Assembly (NCBI RefSeq): GCF_022343555.1
Contig: NZ_JAKQZH010000002.1
Span: forward strand, 124,001-188,000
DNA: 64,000 nucleotides
Reading direction: 5' to 3'
Source: Marinobacter sp. C7
GTDB taxonomy: Bacteria; Pseudomonadota; Gammaproteobacteria; Pseudomonadales; Oleiphilaceae
The stretch's first letter is position 1. Every line of letters starts with the position of its first letter. The translations under genes were made by a program, and so were the position numbers. The notes beneath the pieces were generated by a model that worked only from the letters and a program-made list of their open reading frames with translations, ran no database searches and was not told where the DNA came from. Below are positions 35,084 to 42,867 of the stretch, one piece after another.

Positions 35084-35111
35084 GAAGACGGGTGGACAGC
35101 AGATTTATTCC
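35084..35111 (-). promoter_or_regulatory. ECF-type promoter of the Ala-rich protein gene
   Basis: On the minus strand: GGAAT at 35111-35107, 16 bases, CGTCTTC at 35090-35084. This is the third GGAAT-N16-CGT promoter in 3 kb. Confidence 0.65.
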
Positions 35112-35171
35112 ATATTTTTTTCAGGCGGGGTCCAGACCCCACCAATTGCTCCGGTGGATCGGGGCAGTGGT

Positions 35172-35384
35172 CTAGGTTCGGCGTCGATAATCAGGGTCTG
35201 TCCAGCACACCGGCAGGGGCTCACCCGAGGGAAACACCAGTTCGGACTTGGCAAAGGATTCGGGATCCTGGGCTTCCTCACCATAGTGAAGGCTGCCCTT
35301 GATGCTATCCAGATGTGGATCGAACAGGGCACTGGTATCCAGCACCTCAATCAGGTGTCCGGTCGCTTTCTCCGCAACAAACAT
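35172..35384 (-). CDS. Small conserved hypothetical protein
   Basis: A 70-residue protein. The pattern EKATGHLIEVLDTSALFDPHLDSIKG...LVFPSGEPLPVCWTDPDYR recalls a small family found in Pseudomonas-type bacteria, sometimes labelled acetyltransferase without basis. No known domain. GGAG 6 bases before ATG 35384 supports translation. It lies alone between the Ala-rich gene and DUF4396. Confidence 0.7.
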   Translation of the reverse strand: MFVAEKATGHLIEVLDTSALFDPHLDSIKGSLHYGEEAQDPESFAKSELVFPSGEPLPVCWTDPDYRRRT

Positions 35385-35602
35385 GAGGATCTCCTTCGTG
35401 TTGGGTGTCCTTCTATAAAACTAACAGAAGACATCAGAACCTGCCTGAAGAATCGCGCTTGTCTCTTCCTGTTGCCATACGTCACTTCCGAAGGCCTCCT
35501 CCGGCCGGCTCTGGAGCTTGGTTGGTTGAAAAGTGCGCTGCCCGGTTCCATGGTCTGAGCTATAGACAGGCAAAATTTTTCGGCTACAGGACGTTCCTCA
35601 AT

Positions 35603-36286
35603 ATGAGTATTGACTCTATTCAGGCCCTGATCGACAGTTGGACGGGGCTCAGCATCTGGCTGGCTTTTGTTGCCGCCAGTGTCGCGTGGGTAGTCTATGA
35701 TCTGCGCACCAACAACAGCCACATCGCATCCATGATGCAATGGGTCTGGATCCTGACGGTGCTGTACTCCGGCCCTATCGGTGTTCTCATCTACCGTTAC
35801 TCGGGGCGTAAACAGATTCCGACAGACAGCCTGTCCCGGAAAGGCTTCCGCTCCGTGGCTCACTGCTATTCCGGCTGCGGCATTGGCGAGATCCTCGGTG
35901 TCATTATCTCCGTCGGTCTGTTCGCCCTGGGGAATTTCTGGGCCGCGATCATCACCTTCTCGCTGGCCTACATCTTCGGTTTCGCCCTGAACATCGGACC
36001 GATGATGCAGAACGGCATGCCGTTCAAGGAGGCCTTCAAGGGCGCCTTCGTGGCGGAAAGCATTTCCATCGTAGTCATGGAATCGGTGGCCATCACCACC
36101 GACCTGTACCTCGGCGGCAAATCCACCATGGGCGACGCCCTGTTCTGGTCGTCCCTCTATGTGTCGTTGTCACTGGGTCTGTTTGCGGCCTGGCCCGCCA
36201 ACCTGCTGCTGATCAAGTATGGTCTGAAGGGTGGCATGGGCGATCCACGGGACACCGAAGCGGCGGCGCACGCGCATTGCCACTGA
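35603..36286 (+). CDS. DUF4396 membrane protein
   Basis: A 227-residue protein with about five or six membrane helices. The DUF4396 mark is AHCYSGCGIGEILGVI (Cys88 and Cys91 by my count) with an N-terminal TM pair, and the C-terminal end AHAHCH is His-rich. The Cys/His pattern in a membrane setting suggests metal binding, but no function is known. ATG 35603 is the start because the hydrophobic protein begins there; upstream sequence in this frame is not protein-like. An 11-bp-stem hairpin follows the stop. Confidence 0.8.
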   Translation: MSIDSIQALIDSWTGLSIWLAFVAASVAWVVYDLRTNNSHIASMMQWVWILTVLYSGPIGVLIYRYSGRKQIPTDSLSRKGFRSVAHCYSGCGIGEILGVIISVGLFALGNFWAAIITFSLAYIFGFALNIGPMMQNGMPFKEAFKGAFVAESISIVVMESVAITTDLYLGGKSTMGDALFWSSLYVSLSLGLFAAWPANLLLIKYGLKGGMGDPRDTEAAAHAHCH

Positions 36287-36295
36287 CCTCACAAA

Positions 36296-36333
36296 GGCCT
36301 GATCGGGCCTTGAAGTCCATTGCCGATCAGGCC
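36296..36333. terminator. Hairpin after the DUF4396 gene
   Basis: GGCCTGATCGG, a 16-base loop, CCGATCAGGCC. There is no T run, so termination is only probable. The rest of the gap to 36502 has no feature I can name. Confidence 0.5.
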
Positions 36334-36502
36334 GCCTGTTCCGGATTGCGAAAGCCTTCAAATTCATCGGGAAGCTTGATCGCGAAAAAATGAACATCCG
36401 CACAATATGATCAACCGTCCGTTTCGGCCGGAGTAAGCTCTGATAGCCTGCCAGGTGGCCTAACCATCTGTTACAACTATAAAAAGGCAGGTTAAAACCA
36501 TT

Positions 36503-37651
36503 ATGGAAAGAACATTCAGACTTTTCCTTTCGCTGGCCGGCACCCTTCTGATCATGGCATCGTTCTCCGCGCATGCGGTGGAGGACTCTCTTGATTACGG
36601 ACTCTATTGGTTCGACGGCAAGAACAACGCTGTCAAAGCCGTAGAGGCGGATGGCACCGTGAATAACGTGCCCCTGAAATTCTACGATCCCTCCAAACCG
36701 ACCATCGTCCATTTCCATGGCTGGCAGCCCGGCTCTGCAACCCGGGGCAATGGCTATGACCGGGAGGACTTCCGGTTCGTCTGGGGAGACGAGGATGTCA
36801 TCACCGCCACATCGTGGAAAAACAAAGGCTGGAACATCGCCTATTTCTACTGGGACCAATTTGCCGACGAATCCGAGGTCAAGGATGCCGAGGCCAAGAT
36901 GTGGTCCACGAACGGTCCGCGCGGCATGCGCTATCGCCTGAGCGACGGCTCCTACTCCAACAGGCACTCACCGGACAAGTCAGTGGGCCAGATTGCCTTC
37001 GAGCAGGTGACCGCGGCTCTGGCCAACAACACCTCCTACTATCTGCGCTTGTCTGGCCACTCCCTCGGCAACCAGCTGGCCACCATCGTCGCCACCAGGA
37101 TCAGCGACGCCATCTACGCCGGCAGCGTTGGCACCAACGTCATGGTGGATCGGCTGGAGCTACTGGACCCCTTCTGGTCCCAGGATGGCAAGAGTTATCT
37201 GGGTGACGCCAACGGCGACGGCGCAAACGACTGGGTGGGTGAGCGCACCCGGTGGTCCATCGAGACACTGATCCAGCGCCATGACACTCCGGTCACCTGG
37301 TACAAGTCCTCCGGCATTCAGGACGTCTGGATCGGTGACAAGAATGTCGAACTGGAGGGCATCGTGACGTTCGTCCACAACCGCCTGTGGTACCTGGCGT
37401 CTGCCGACTATCTGAACAAGCACAATCACGTGGTGCCCTGGTACTTCCGCTCCATGGCGTCGGCTGCACCGGAAGAGGTAACGATCAACTGGTACGGCGC
37501 CCGCTCCTGGACCGGAAAGGATGCCGCCAGCGCAGCCACCAGCGACGCGCGGATCCGGGCCATGATGGGCGACACCTACCACTGGGACCAGGTGGAAGGC
37601 CGCTACACCGCCGACCCGGAAGACGATCAGTTCGAAGTAAAGGATTACTGA
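36503..37651 (+). CDS. Secreted lipase-like alpha/beta hydrolase
   Basis: A 382-residue exported protein with a signal peptide (residues 1-25, cleavage after AHA). VHFHGWQPGS gives the oxyanion region, RLSGHSLGNQLATIVA the nucleophile elbow (GHSLG, Ser at about residue 184), and LELLDPFWS and a late His complete an alpha/beta-hydrolase plan as in secreted lipases. A DGKSYLGDANGDGANDW stretch resembles a calcium-binding loop. Lipid or ester substrate unknown. It is monocistronic with a strong terminator. Confidence 0.82.
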   Translation: MERTFRLFLSLAGTLLIMASFSAHAVEDSLDYGLYWFDGKNNAVKAVEADGTVNNVPLKFYDPSKPTIVHFHGWQPGSATRGNGYDREDFRFVWGDEDVITATSWKNKGWNIAYFYWDQFADESEVKDAEAKMWSTNGPRGMRYRLSDGSYSNRHSPDKSVGQIAFEQVTAALANNTSYYLRLSGHSLGNQLATIVATRISDAIYAGSVGTNVMVDRLELLDPFWSQDGKSYLGDANGDGANDWVGERTRWSIETLIQRHDTPVTWYKSSGIQDVWIGDKNVELEGIVTFVHNRLWYLASADYLNKHNHVVPWYFRSMASAAPEEVTINWYGARSWTGKDAASAATSDARIRAMMGDTYHWDQVEGRYTADPEDDQFEVKDY

Positions 37652-37674
37652 TCGGAAATTCCGCCCCAAAAAAG

Positions 37675-37702
37675 CCGCGGGCCAAAACCCGCGGTTTTTT
37701 TT
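37675..37702 (+). terminator. Terminator of the secreted hydrolase gene
   Basis: CCGCGGG, a 6-base loop, CCCGCGG and eight T. A run of A on the left side makes it partly bidirectional. Confidence 0.93.
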
Positions 37703-37813
37703 GGGCAGGCGCTGACAGGCCCGCCGCAAGACTATCAACGTCCTGACTCGGACTTGTGATGGCAAGCGCGCGTGGGTCACTATAGGAGGGATTCAATAAC
37801 CGGAGATACCGAT

Positions 37814-37987
37814 ATGCCCGCTATCGGATGGATCATCCTCTTGCTCGCCCTGGCCCTGATTGTCGGCAGTTTGATGATCCTGCGCGATTCGGCACATTCC
37901 ACGCGCATTCCCGAGGACAAGCTGGAGAAAATCCGCAAACGGAAAGCGGAGATGGAGGCGAAAGACAAGGCTGAAGGCAATGATTGA
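37814..37987 (+). CDS. DUF2897 family small membrane protein
   Basis: A 57-residue protein with one N-terminal membrane helix (IGWIILLLALALIVGSLMIL) and a charged tail (EDKLEKIRKRKAEMEAKDK). This is the plan of DUF2897, a small gammaproteobacterial family with no known role. GGAG lies 8 bases before ATG 37814. Confidence 0.8.
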   Translation: MPAIGWIILLLALALIVGSLMILRDSAHSTRIPEDKLEKIRKRKAEMEAKDKAEGND

Positions 37988-38001
37988 CCGAGAGCGCTCA
38001 G

Positions 38002-38184
38002 CTAACGGAAGAGAAAGGCCGCCACGTAGACCAGCACGCTCCGGGCGAGAAACCACACGATCCCCGCACCGAGCAGCGCGCCCCAGCCGAAACCGGCCCC
38101 CGCGGAAACCCACGTGTACAGAGCAAAGCCAAAGGCCAGGAGCTCTGCGAGGTAGTAGGCGAGCACGACGATTTCATCTCTCAT
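38002..38184 (-). CDS. Small two-helix membrane protein
   Basis: A 60-residue protein of two hydrophobic helices joined by a Gly-rich turn (GAGFGWGALLGAG). No family recognised. GAGG precedes ATG 38184. It overlaps no neighbour and is convergent with DUF2897, so it is a plausible real gene. Confidence 0.55.
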   Translation of the reverse strand: MRDEIVVLAYYLAELLAFGFALYTWVSAGAGFGWGALLGAGIVWFLARSVLVYVAAFLFR

Positions 38185-38208
38185 GACGCCCTCGCCCCGC
38201 CACCTTCG

Positions 38209-38385
38209 TTACTTGTCCGACCGGAACATGCAGTGCTTGGCAAAGTCCCCGATCTCGTTGGCTGTCCATTCGCCTTTCGGTTTTTCATCCATGTCCTCAC
38301 ACCAGGCCTTGCTGCCAACTTCCGGGGAACATCCGCCAAGAAGGAACAGCGCCGTCACCATGCTGATATAAAAGCTCTTTTTCAC
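38209..38385 (-). CDS. DUF3012 micro-lipoprotein
   Basis: A 58-residue lipoprotein starting at GTG 38385 (a stop lies directly before it). The signal peptide VKKSFYISMVTALFLLGGC gives Cys19 as lipid site. The mature 40 residues read PEVGSKAWCEDMDEKPKGEW then TANEIGDFAKHCMFRSDK, the DUF3012 pattern with Cys29 and Cys52 likely paired. Function unknown. It lies 24 bp upstream of the two-helix protein gene on the same strand. Confidence 0.75.
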   Translation of the reverse strand: MKKSFYISMVTALFLLGGCSPEVGSKAWCEDMDEKPKGEWTANEIGDFAKHCMFRSDK

Positions 38386-38639
38386 CTATTCGCACCCTGT
38401 TTTCTGGTTTATACATCTTTACCGCTGCACAGAGCCAATGGCCTCCAGACTCGCGGTAACAATCAAGACGCTCCAGGGTACACAGGGTTCCCCTTAACCG
38501 GTCCTCCCAGCATAATCGGTATTCTGGAGGTCGGCGAATTCGCCCGGGCTGACACAGAACACACTTCTGTTCCGTTTTTGTCGCTATCATAAGAGACCTG
38601 TGTCGAATTTCATCGAACCACAAGGAAAGGAAACCAACG

Positions 38640-40331
38640 GTGGCGGCAGTCAGCAAAAAGAAAAAATCCGGGCTCGGGGTCAGTCTCTTTGGTCTCATCT
38701 TCCTGGCCGCCGGTCTTGGCGTTCTGGCCCTCGGCCCCTTGCACACCCTCTACGAACACGCCGTCAGCGCCGACTGGCGACAAGTACCCGCGACCCTCGA
38801 GAGCGTCAACGTACGCAGTAACAGCGGCTCCGACTCGACCACCTATTCGGTGGAAGCCGCCTACCGCTACCACTACAGCGGGCGAAACTACTACGGTTCC
38901 CGGGTCGGCTATGATCGCGGCAGCGATAACATCAGTGACTACCACCACGAACTGGCCAGCCGCCTGCGCCGGGCCAGCAGCCAGGGCCATCTGACCGCCT
39001 GGGTGAATCCGGAGGTGCCATCGGAAAGCTATCTCGTGCGTGAGCTGCGCTGGGAAAAGATGCTGTTCATGACCATTTTCGGGGCTGTGTTCAGCGGCGT
39101 TGGCCTGTTTGTCATGCTCATGGGGCGGAAGAAAGCGGCTGAGACTGCCATGGCGGGCGGCCCCATCCATTCCTCCGAGAAACACGGATTCTGGATGTTC
39201 GGGTTCATGGCCTTCATGTTCATCGGCATCAGTCTGCCCGCCGTCCTGGCGATTCCGGACGAGCTCGGCAAGGACAACTGGCCAATTCTCGCGGTGCTCC
39301 TGTTTCCCATGGCCGGCCTCTGGCTCGCCTACATGGCCTGGAAAAACCTGAGAAACTGGCGCTACTACGGGCCCGCGCCACTGGCGCTGGACCCTTCCCC
39401 CGGCCAGATCGGTGGCGATGTCGCCGGCCGTATCAACCTGGTCCGCCGCCTCGGTCAGGCCGACTGGCTGGTAACCCTTCAGTGCCTGAGGATCCGGATC
39501 AGCCGCGGCAAGAACAGCAGCCGCAGCGAATCCGTCATCTGGCAGGCGGATCAGGTGCCGGAGGTGACCGACGAAGCCGGTGGTTCTGTGGTGCGGTTTC
39601 GCTTCACCCCGCCAACCGATCTTCCCGAGACCGACAACGAGGGCAGTCGCCAGGTCGAATGGCGCCTGCTGCTGACCGGGCCCGGACAGCCCATTCCGCT
39701 CGAACGCACCTACGAGTTGCCGGTGGTACAGGGCACACAAACGTCCTCCATTTCCCTCAGCGAGGCCCACGTGGAGCATCACGAGCGCCAGGCGCGCATG
39801 AAGTCGCTGACCAACGCCGCTGAACAGATCGATGTCCAGATGCTTGGCAACGGTGTGCTGCTGCACAGCCGTGCCGGTCGCAACCTCGCCCTGAAGGCCA
39901 TGGTCCTGATCTTCGGACTGATCTTCGGCGGGGTGAGCGTCGGGCTGGCCTACGTGGCTGCGGAGGAAGGCGTCATGCTCTACTTCATGGCCTTGATGTT
40001 CGGCCTGTTCGGTTTCCCCATGTTCCTGGGCGGGTTGTTCATGCTCGGACGAAGCCTGAAAGCACGTATCGCAGGCTCCCGTGTGGAGGCGGTCCGTTAT
40101 TGGGGCGGTATGGCCCTGTGGAAACGCTCGGGTAACCTGGTGCGGGCTGACCAACTGAACCTGAAAGGCGGTATGAGCATGAACAGCGGCCGGCGCACCA
40201 CCGAGTACTTCTCACTGGAATTCCGCGACGCAACCGGGGGCAAGGTTATCCGCCTGGCCGAGGGCATTGCTGGCCGGGCTGTGGCAGAAGCTCTGAGAGA
40301 CAACCTCATCAAGTTACTCCGACTCGACTGA
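38640..40331 (+). CDS. DUF3592 domain membrane protein
   Basis: A 563-residue integral membrane protein. After the first helix comes a DUF3592 domain (WRQVPATLESVNVRS...YRYHYSGRNYYGSRVGYD...LTAWVNPEVPSESYLVREL, about residues 45-135), then two further helix pairs around a large soluble region (residues 245-420) and a C-terminal pair with a beta-rich end. Function unknown. GTG start with GGAAA about 8 bases upstream. A 254-bp gap before it contains no ORF or clear site. Confidence 0.8.
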   Translation: MAAVSKKKKSGLGVSLFGLIFLAAGLGVLALGPLHTLYEHAVSADWRQVPATLESVNVRSNSGSDSTTYSVEAAYRYHYSGRNYYGSRVGYDRGSDNISDYHHELASRLRRASSQGHLTAWVNPEVPSESYLVRELRWEKMLFMTIFGAVFSGVGLFVMLMGRKKAAETAMAGGPIHSSEKHGFWMFGFMAFMFIGISLPAVLAIPDELGKDNWPILAVLLFPMAGLWLAYMAWKNLRNWRYYGPAPLALDPSPGQIGGDVAGRINLVRRLGQADWLVTLQCLRIRISRGKNSSRSESVIWQADQVPEVTDEAGGSVVRFRFTPPTDLPETDNEGSRQVEWRLLLTGPGQPIPLERTYELPVVQGTQTSSISLSEAHVEHHERQARMKSLTNAAEQIDVQMLGNGVLLHSRAGRNLALKAMVLIFGLIFGGVSVGLAYVAAEEGVMLYFMALMFGLFGFPMFLGGLFMLGRSLKARIAGSRVEAVRYWGGMALWKRSGNLVRADQLNLKGGMSMNSGRRTTEYFSLEFRDATGGKVIRLAEGIAGRAVAEALRDNLIKLLRLD

Positions 40332-40491
40332 CCGCCTCGCCCATGCGTTCACTGCCCTGATCCGGTCATTTTTTGGCCGGATATCCCGTCACCTTCCTCA
40401 CACAGCTGCTATATTTCCGTAGGGATTGCTCAATTCTTAACCGCCGCGATCACCCCCACCCAAGGAAATGTCTGAACAAGGGAGTTCATGC

Positions 40492-40869
40492 ATGCAGCCA
40501 CACATTCGTTTCTCACGCCCCTTCATCATTCTTGGATTCGCAGCGACCCTGGCGGCCTGCGCGGGTCCGGGACCCCGCCCGGACAGCGATTTGCAGCTGG
40601 CGACCGGGTCCATCACCCAGGCAGAGGCGGCCGATGCCCGCCAGTTCGAGCCGGTGCTGCTGAACCAGGCCCAGAACAAGGTGGCCGATGCCCGCGAACT
40701 GATCGATCGTGAAGAGTACAGGGAAGCCGAGCGCTTGCTGGAGCAGGCCTCGGTGGACGCACAGTTGGCCGGAGCGCGCTCCGAGACTGAAAAAGCCAGA
40801 CGCGCCGTGGAGGAGATCAATGCCAACATCGAGAACCTCCGCAAACAGCTGGAAATGGACCAACAGTGA
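40492..40869 (+). CDS. DUF4398 lipoprotein
   Basis: A 125-residue lipoprotein (lipobox LAAC, Cys23 from ATG 40492) with a DUF4398 helical domain: QFEPVLLNQAQNKVADARELIDREEYREAERLLEQASVDAQLAGARSETEKA. The C-terminus is a short coiled coil. GGGAG 7 bases upstream sets the start. The OmpA-type gene 22 bp downstream repeats the same helical domain, so the pair may work together at the outer membrane. Confidence 0.85.
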   Translation: MQPHIRFSRPFIILGFAATLAACAGPGPRPDSDLQLATGSITQAEAADARQFEPVLLNQAQNKVADARELIDREEYREAERLLEQASVDAQLAGARSETEKARRAVEEINANIENLRKQLEMDQQ

Positions 40870-40891
40870 GCCCTGAAAGGAGATCGACATC

Positions 40892-41677
40892 ATGAATCGT
40901 ATACTGTCATTGATTACCACGGTCGGGCTTTCGGCGCTGATGTTTGGCTGTGCCAGCGCTCCTGAACAGAACGCCAGAATCGAAGAAGCCCGCATGGTCT
41001 ACAACAAGATCGCGGAAGATCCCTACGTGGCCCGCAGCGGTTCCAGTCAGCTACGCAGCGCCCGGACACAACTGGATCGGGCCGAAGCCCTGCTGGAGGA
41101 CGACGAGGATATCGTGCGGGTGGAGCACGCCGCCTACCTCGCCAAGCGCCATGCCGAGATTGCCGAGCAGCAGGGCCTGCGCGCTGAACTGGAAGAAGAG
41201 ATCAGCTCCGCGGAGAAACGCCGGCAGGACATCATGCTGCAGCTGAAATCCAACGAGGCGGCGGCCCTCCGCGCACAAATGGAGGCCCTCCAGGCCGAGA
41301 AGACCGAGCGTGGTATGGTACTGACACTGGGTGACGTCCTGTTCGACGTCAACAAGGCCGACCTGAAGCCCGCGGGCGTGCGCACGGTACGACGGCTCTC
41401 AGACTTCATGCTGCAGTATGAGGAGCGCCGGGTGCGGGTGGAAGGTTACACCGACAGTACCGGTGCAGAGTCGTATAACCAGGACCTGTCCGAACGCAGG
41501 GCCATGGCCGTTCGCGATGCGCTGGTGGCCGAGGGCGTCGCCCGCAGCCGGGTCGAGGTAATTGGCTACGGCGAAGCCTATCCGGTGGCATCCAATGAAA
41601 CCAGTGCCGGACGGCAGCAGAACCGTCGTGTCGAGATTGTCATCTCCGACGAGAACGGTGTGATCCAGACACGCTGA
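40892..41677 (+). CDS. OmpA-family lipoprotein with N-terminal DUF4398-like helices
   Basis: A 261-residue protein: lipobox MFGC (Cys17), an alpha-helical domain (residues 22-140, RSGSSQLRSARTQLDRAEALL as in DUF4398) and a C-terminal OmpA peptidoglycan-binding domain (about 145-255: LGDVLFDVNKADLKPAG, VEGYTDSTGAESYNQDLSERRA, RNRRVEI-type end). The OmpA-like domain should bind diaminopimelate in peptidoglycan. AGGAG precedes ATG 40892. Its last 100 bp overlap the 3' end of the opposite-strand DUF2784 gene. Confidence 0.92.
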   Translation: MNRILSLITTVGLSALMFGCASAPEQNARIEEARMVYNKIAEDPYVARSGSSQLRSARTQLDRAEALLEDDEDIVRVEHAAYLAKRHAEIAEQQGLRAELEEEISSAEKRRQDIMLQLKSNEAAALRAQMEALQAEKTERGMVLTLGDVLFDVNKADLKPAGVRTVRRLSDFMLQYEERRVRVEGYTDSTGAESYNQDLSERRAMAVRDALVAEGVARSRVEVIGYGEAYPVASNETSAGRQQNRRVEIVISDENGVIQTR

Positions 41678-41940
41678 GGATCATTTCCGGCCGCGCCGGC
41701 TCTCTCCCTCAGTTCCATTTCCCAGACGGTCAGCGGGCACAACACGCCGAGCCAGGCCTGCAGCACAACAATCCCGATCACCACCAGATGAGTGACCCGG
41801 AACCAGAAATTCCGTACCCAGCGCCAATGCAGCAAGCGGCCCAGGAAAACCGCCACCAGGCCGAAAATAACAAAGGCCACCAGCAGCACATGCAGGACCA
41901 GCAGCGAATCCGCCAGCAGCAGATACAGCTCAGGGGACAT
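41578..41940 (-). CDS. DUF2784-like membrane protein with an aberrant C-terminus
   Basis: A 120-residue frame whose first 80 residues fit DUF2784: LLADSLLVLHVLLVAFVIFGLVAVF, VTHLVVIGIVVLQAWLGVLCPLTVWEMELRERAG. After GAAGND the family's usual last helix is absent and the frame runs 100 bp into the antisense of the OmpA-type gene. This looks like loss of the original 3' end, with an accidental tail, so the protein may be non-functional. No good ribosome site precedes ATG 41940. Confidence 0.6.
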   Translation of the reverse strand: MSPELYLLLADSLLVLHVLLVAFVIFGLVAVFLGRLLHWRWVRNFWFRVTHLVVIGIVVLQAWLGVLCPLTVWEMELRERAGAAGNDPQRVWITPFSSEMTISTRRFCCRPALVSLDATG

Positions 41941-42011
41941 GAGAGCCCCGCTTTTTCAGCGGCATCATGGCAACAGTCACAGCCTCCGGAAACCGAGATT
42001 AAACCCTTACT

Positions 42012-42821
42012 TTACCGGCCCACCCGCCAGTAAAACATCCCGGACTGTTTTCCAAGGATGGTTGCCTCGAAGCGGGTCCGGGCGGCCTGCCCCGCCAGTC
42101 CATAGCACACATGCAACGGTAACAGATGCTCCTCACGAGGGTGGCAGAACCGGGCGTAAGGCGCCTGTTCCCAGTGCCTCAGTCGGTCAGCCCGCTCGGT
42201 TTCACTGATCGTCGCATTGGTACAGGTATCCTCCAGCCAGACCTCGAAAGCCTCGTTCCGGGCCCGGATTTCCGGCGTGTTCGGCGTGAAGAATGCCCGC
42301 ATGTTGTGGAACGAAAACCCGGAGCCGATCACCAGCAGGTTGTCGTAGTCCAGTGCCTGCAAGGCCCGGCCAATGGCCAGATGGGCCTCCGCATCCAGAC
42401 TGTTCACCAGTGACAGCTGCACGCACGGAATATCCGCCTGCGGATACATCAGTTTCAACGGTACAAACAGGCCGTGATCAAAGCCCCGCCGGTCGTCCAG
42501 CCTTGCCGGTATTCCGGCCTTTTCCAGGGCCGAATGGATCTGCCCGGCAAGCGCCGGCTCACCGGGACAGGGATACTCGATGGCGTAGGATTCGGGGGGA
42601 AATCCGGAGTAATCATAGATCAGCGGCGGGTTGGCTCCCGCCGTGACCGTCGGCACCGCTTCTTCCCAGTGGGCGCTGACCACCAGGATCGCCGAGGGTT
42701 TGCGCAGCTTACCGGCAATTTCGGTGAGCCGATTCACCATCTCGCGGTGGCCGGGATCTCCCAGCAACGGCATGGGACCGCCACCGTGGGAAATGAACAG
42801 GATGTCTTGATGACTGCCCAT
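42012..42821 (-). CDS. DODA-type extradiol ring-cleavage dioxygenase (YgiD-like)
   Basis: A 269-residue class III (LigB-type) dioxygenase. Metal ligands are expected at the two N-terminal His (SHGGGPMPLL, SAHWEE) and in the C-terminal block; IYDYSGFPPESYAIEYPCPG, RRGFDHGLFVPLKLMYP and IGSGFSFHNMRAF are typical of the 4,5-DOPA-dioxygenase/YgiD group. GGAGG 7 bases before ATG 42821 sets the start. It is the third gene of the doxX/GST operon (46 bp after the GST), where it may open catechol rings. Confidence 0.9.
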   Translation of the reverse strand: MGSHQDILFISHGGGPMPLLGDPGHREMVNRLTEIAGKLRKPSAILVVSAHWEEAVPTVTAGANPPLIYDYSGFPPESYAIEYPCPGEPALAGQIHSALEKAGIPARLDDRRGFDHGLFVPLKLMYPQADIPCVQLSLVNSLDAEAHLAIGRALQALDYDNLLVIGSGFSFHNMRAFFTPNTPEIRARNEAFEVWLEDTCTNATISETERADRLRHWEQAPYARFCHPREEHLLPLHVCYGLAGQAARTRFEATILGKQSGMFYWRVGR

Positions 42822-42867
42822 GGAAGTGCCTCCTGGATACCGGTGAACTCCGGTACCCGTCGTGATG

